13,740 nt of DNA. It comes from a bacterium. Lineage in GTDB: Bacteria > Actinomycetota > Acidimicrobiia > Acidimicrobiales > Bin134. The notes beneath the pieces are model-generated. The model was not told the origin of the DNA, did no database searches, and worked only from the letters and a program-made list of their open reading frames with translations. Position 1 is the stretch's first letter. Each line of letters begins with the position of its first letter. The position numbers and the translations under genes were made by a program. The stretch lies in NCBI GenBank assembly GCA_028820035.1, contig JAPPKI010000007.1, positions 1 to 13,740 of the forward strand. The letters run 5' to 3'. Of this stretch, positions 13,010 through 13,740 are shown in pieces.

Positions 13010-13740
13010 TGGCCAGACAACTGGTGGAGGATTCCACCATCAATGAAAAAAACCGCCGGGACGAATCTAAAGACTTGCAACATGGCAGTACTGGTCAAGG
13101 AAATTGGCTGTATGCACCACAGTTTCCAGAAGATTGGATTGGTTGCTCCCTGCACTCACTTGCGGAATGGGTGAATGGGGTAGCATTCAGGAAAATCCAA
13201 TTCAACGATGTCGGGAAGCCCGTCATAAAGATTGCCGAAATCAAGAATGGACTTACGACACAGACAAAGTACACCCTGGACGAGTTTGATGAATCTGTTC
13301 ATGTGCAATCTGGTGACCTGCTCTTTTCTTGGTCAGGGCAACCAGAGACATCTATTGGTGCATTCTGGTGGAGAGGGCCAGACGGCTGGTTGAATCAACA
13401 TATCTTTCGTGTAAGTCCTGCCCCTGGCGTAGACATAGTGTTTTTCTACTATCTATTGAAATATCTTAATCCCAACTTCGTTGGTATAGCACGAAACAAA
13501 CAAACAACTGGTTTAGGTCATGTTACTAAACGGGATCTAAAGAGCATTGAGGTGAGTGTACCCCCTCTGCCAGACCAACGTGCCTTTGGTAGAATATTGG
13601 GAACGTTGGATGACAAGATCGAGCTCAATCACCAAAGGATCAAGATAATGGAAGAAATGGCTAGTGCGCTATTCCAGTCTTGGTTTGTGGACTTCGATGG
13701 CTTTGACTCTACAGTAGAAGGAAGGCATCCCGACACACTC
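13009..13740 (+). CDS. hsdS: Type I restriction-modification specificity subunit HsdS (truncated by window edge)
   Basis: The frame starts at ATG 13009, overlapping the hsdM stop, and is open to the right edge (244 codons). After an unusual hydrophilic extension of about 32 residues, a first target-recognition domain runs from about 40 to 190 (EWVNGVAFRKIQF, then VIKIAEIKNGLT). The conserved spacer helix follows: PPLPDQRAFGRILGTLDDKIELNHQRIK at about 187-214, then LFQSWFVDFDGF. That spacer is diagnostic of HsdS. HsdS selects the DNA target and holds HsdM and HsdR. The second recognition domain lies beyond the window. Base composition is clearly more AT-rich than in neighbouring genes, as is usual for exchanged recognition domains. 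Specificity cannot be predicted by eye. Confidence 0.93.
   Translation, partial: MARQLVEDSTINEKNRRDESKDLQHGSTGQGNWLYAPQFPEDWIGCSLHSLAEWVNGVAFRKIQFNDVGKPVIKIAEIKNGLTTQTKYTLDEFDESVHVQSGDLLFSWSGQPETSIGAFWWRGPDGWLNQHIFRVSPAPGVDIVFFYYLLKYLNPNFVGIARNKQTTGLGHVTKRDLKSIEVSVPPLPDQRAFGRILGTLDDKIELNHQRIKIMEEMASALFQSWFVDFDGFDSTVEGRHPDTL

Overview
The window is GC-rich DNA with genes packed on both strands. Its content suggests an actinobacterium, possibly Acidimicrobiia-like: an F420-type luciferase-like monooxygenase, several SDRs, an SCP2-like/phytanoyl-CoA dioxygenase and a selenoprotein of the UGSC type. No rRNA or other phylogenetic marker is present, so this placement is inference.

Layout. (1) 1-1890, minus strand: a three-gene run of SDR, NUDIX hydrolase and a lipoprotein cut by the left edge. 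Both junctions are 4-base ATGA overlaps. (2) 1867-1981: a perfect 42-bp direct repeat that duplicates the promoter and start region of that SDR. (3) 2076-4163, plus strand: a second SDR, then a two-part protein with a C-terminal phytanoyl-CoA dioxygenase domain. (4) 4183-6871, minus strand: an operon of amidohydrolase, a conserved protein of unknown function, and a small selenoprotein. The selenoprotein has an in-frame UGA (4426-4428) in a U-G-S-C motif, followed by a strong SECIS-like hairpin. A conventional gene caller would split it into two short ORFs. (5) 6939-8704, plus strand: luciferase-like monooxygenase and metallo-beta-lactamase-fold hydrolase. (6) 8717-9613, minus strand: TauD/TfdA dioxygenase. 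(7) 9741-13740: a more accessory stretch holding a HicA-like small protein with an overlapping partner, a carboxymuconolactone-decarboxylase-like protein, a DUF2442 protein, and a type I restriction-modification locus (HsdM complete, HsdS cut by the right edge). Base composition falls clearly inside HsdS.

How it works together. Regions 1-6 read as catabolic or lipid/xenobiotic metabolism: dehydrogenases, Fe(II)/2-oxoglutarate dioxygenases, an amidohydrolase, a flavin/F420 oxidoreductase and an MBL hydrolase. The redox selenoprotein sits at the end of the amidohydrolase operon. The substrate cannot be read from the sequence. Region 7 looks like defence or toxin-antitoxin cargo.

One regulatory theme recurs. 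At six of about ten transcription-unit heads, a TANNNT hexamer lies exactly 6-7 nt before the start codon. This is the geometry of leaderless actinobacterial transcripts. The internal operon genes I checked lack it. No gap between genes exceeds 300 bases, and I saw no tRNA, rRNA, CRISPR array or insertion sequence.
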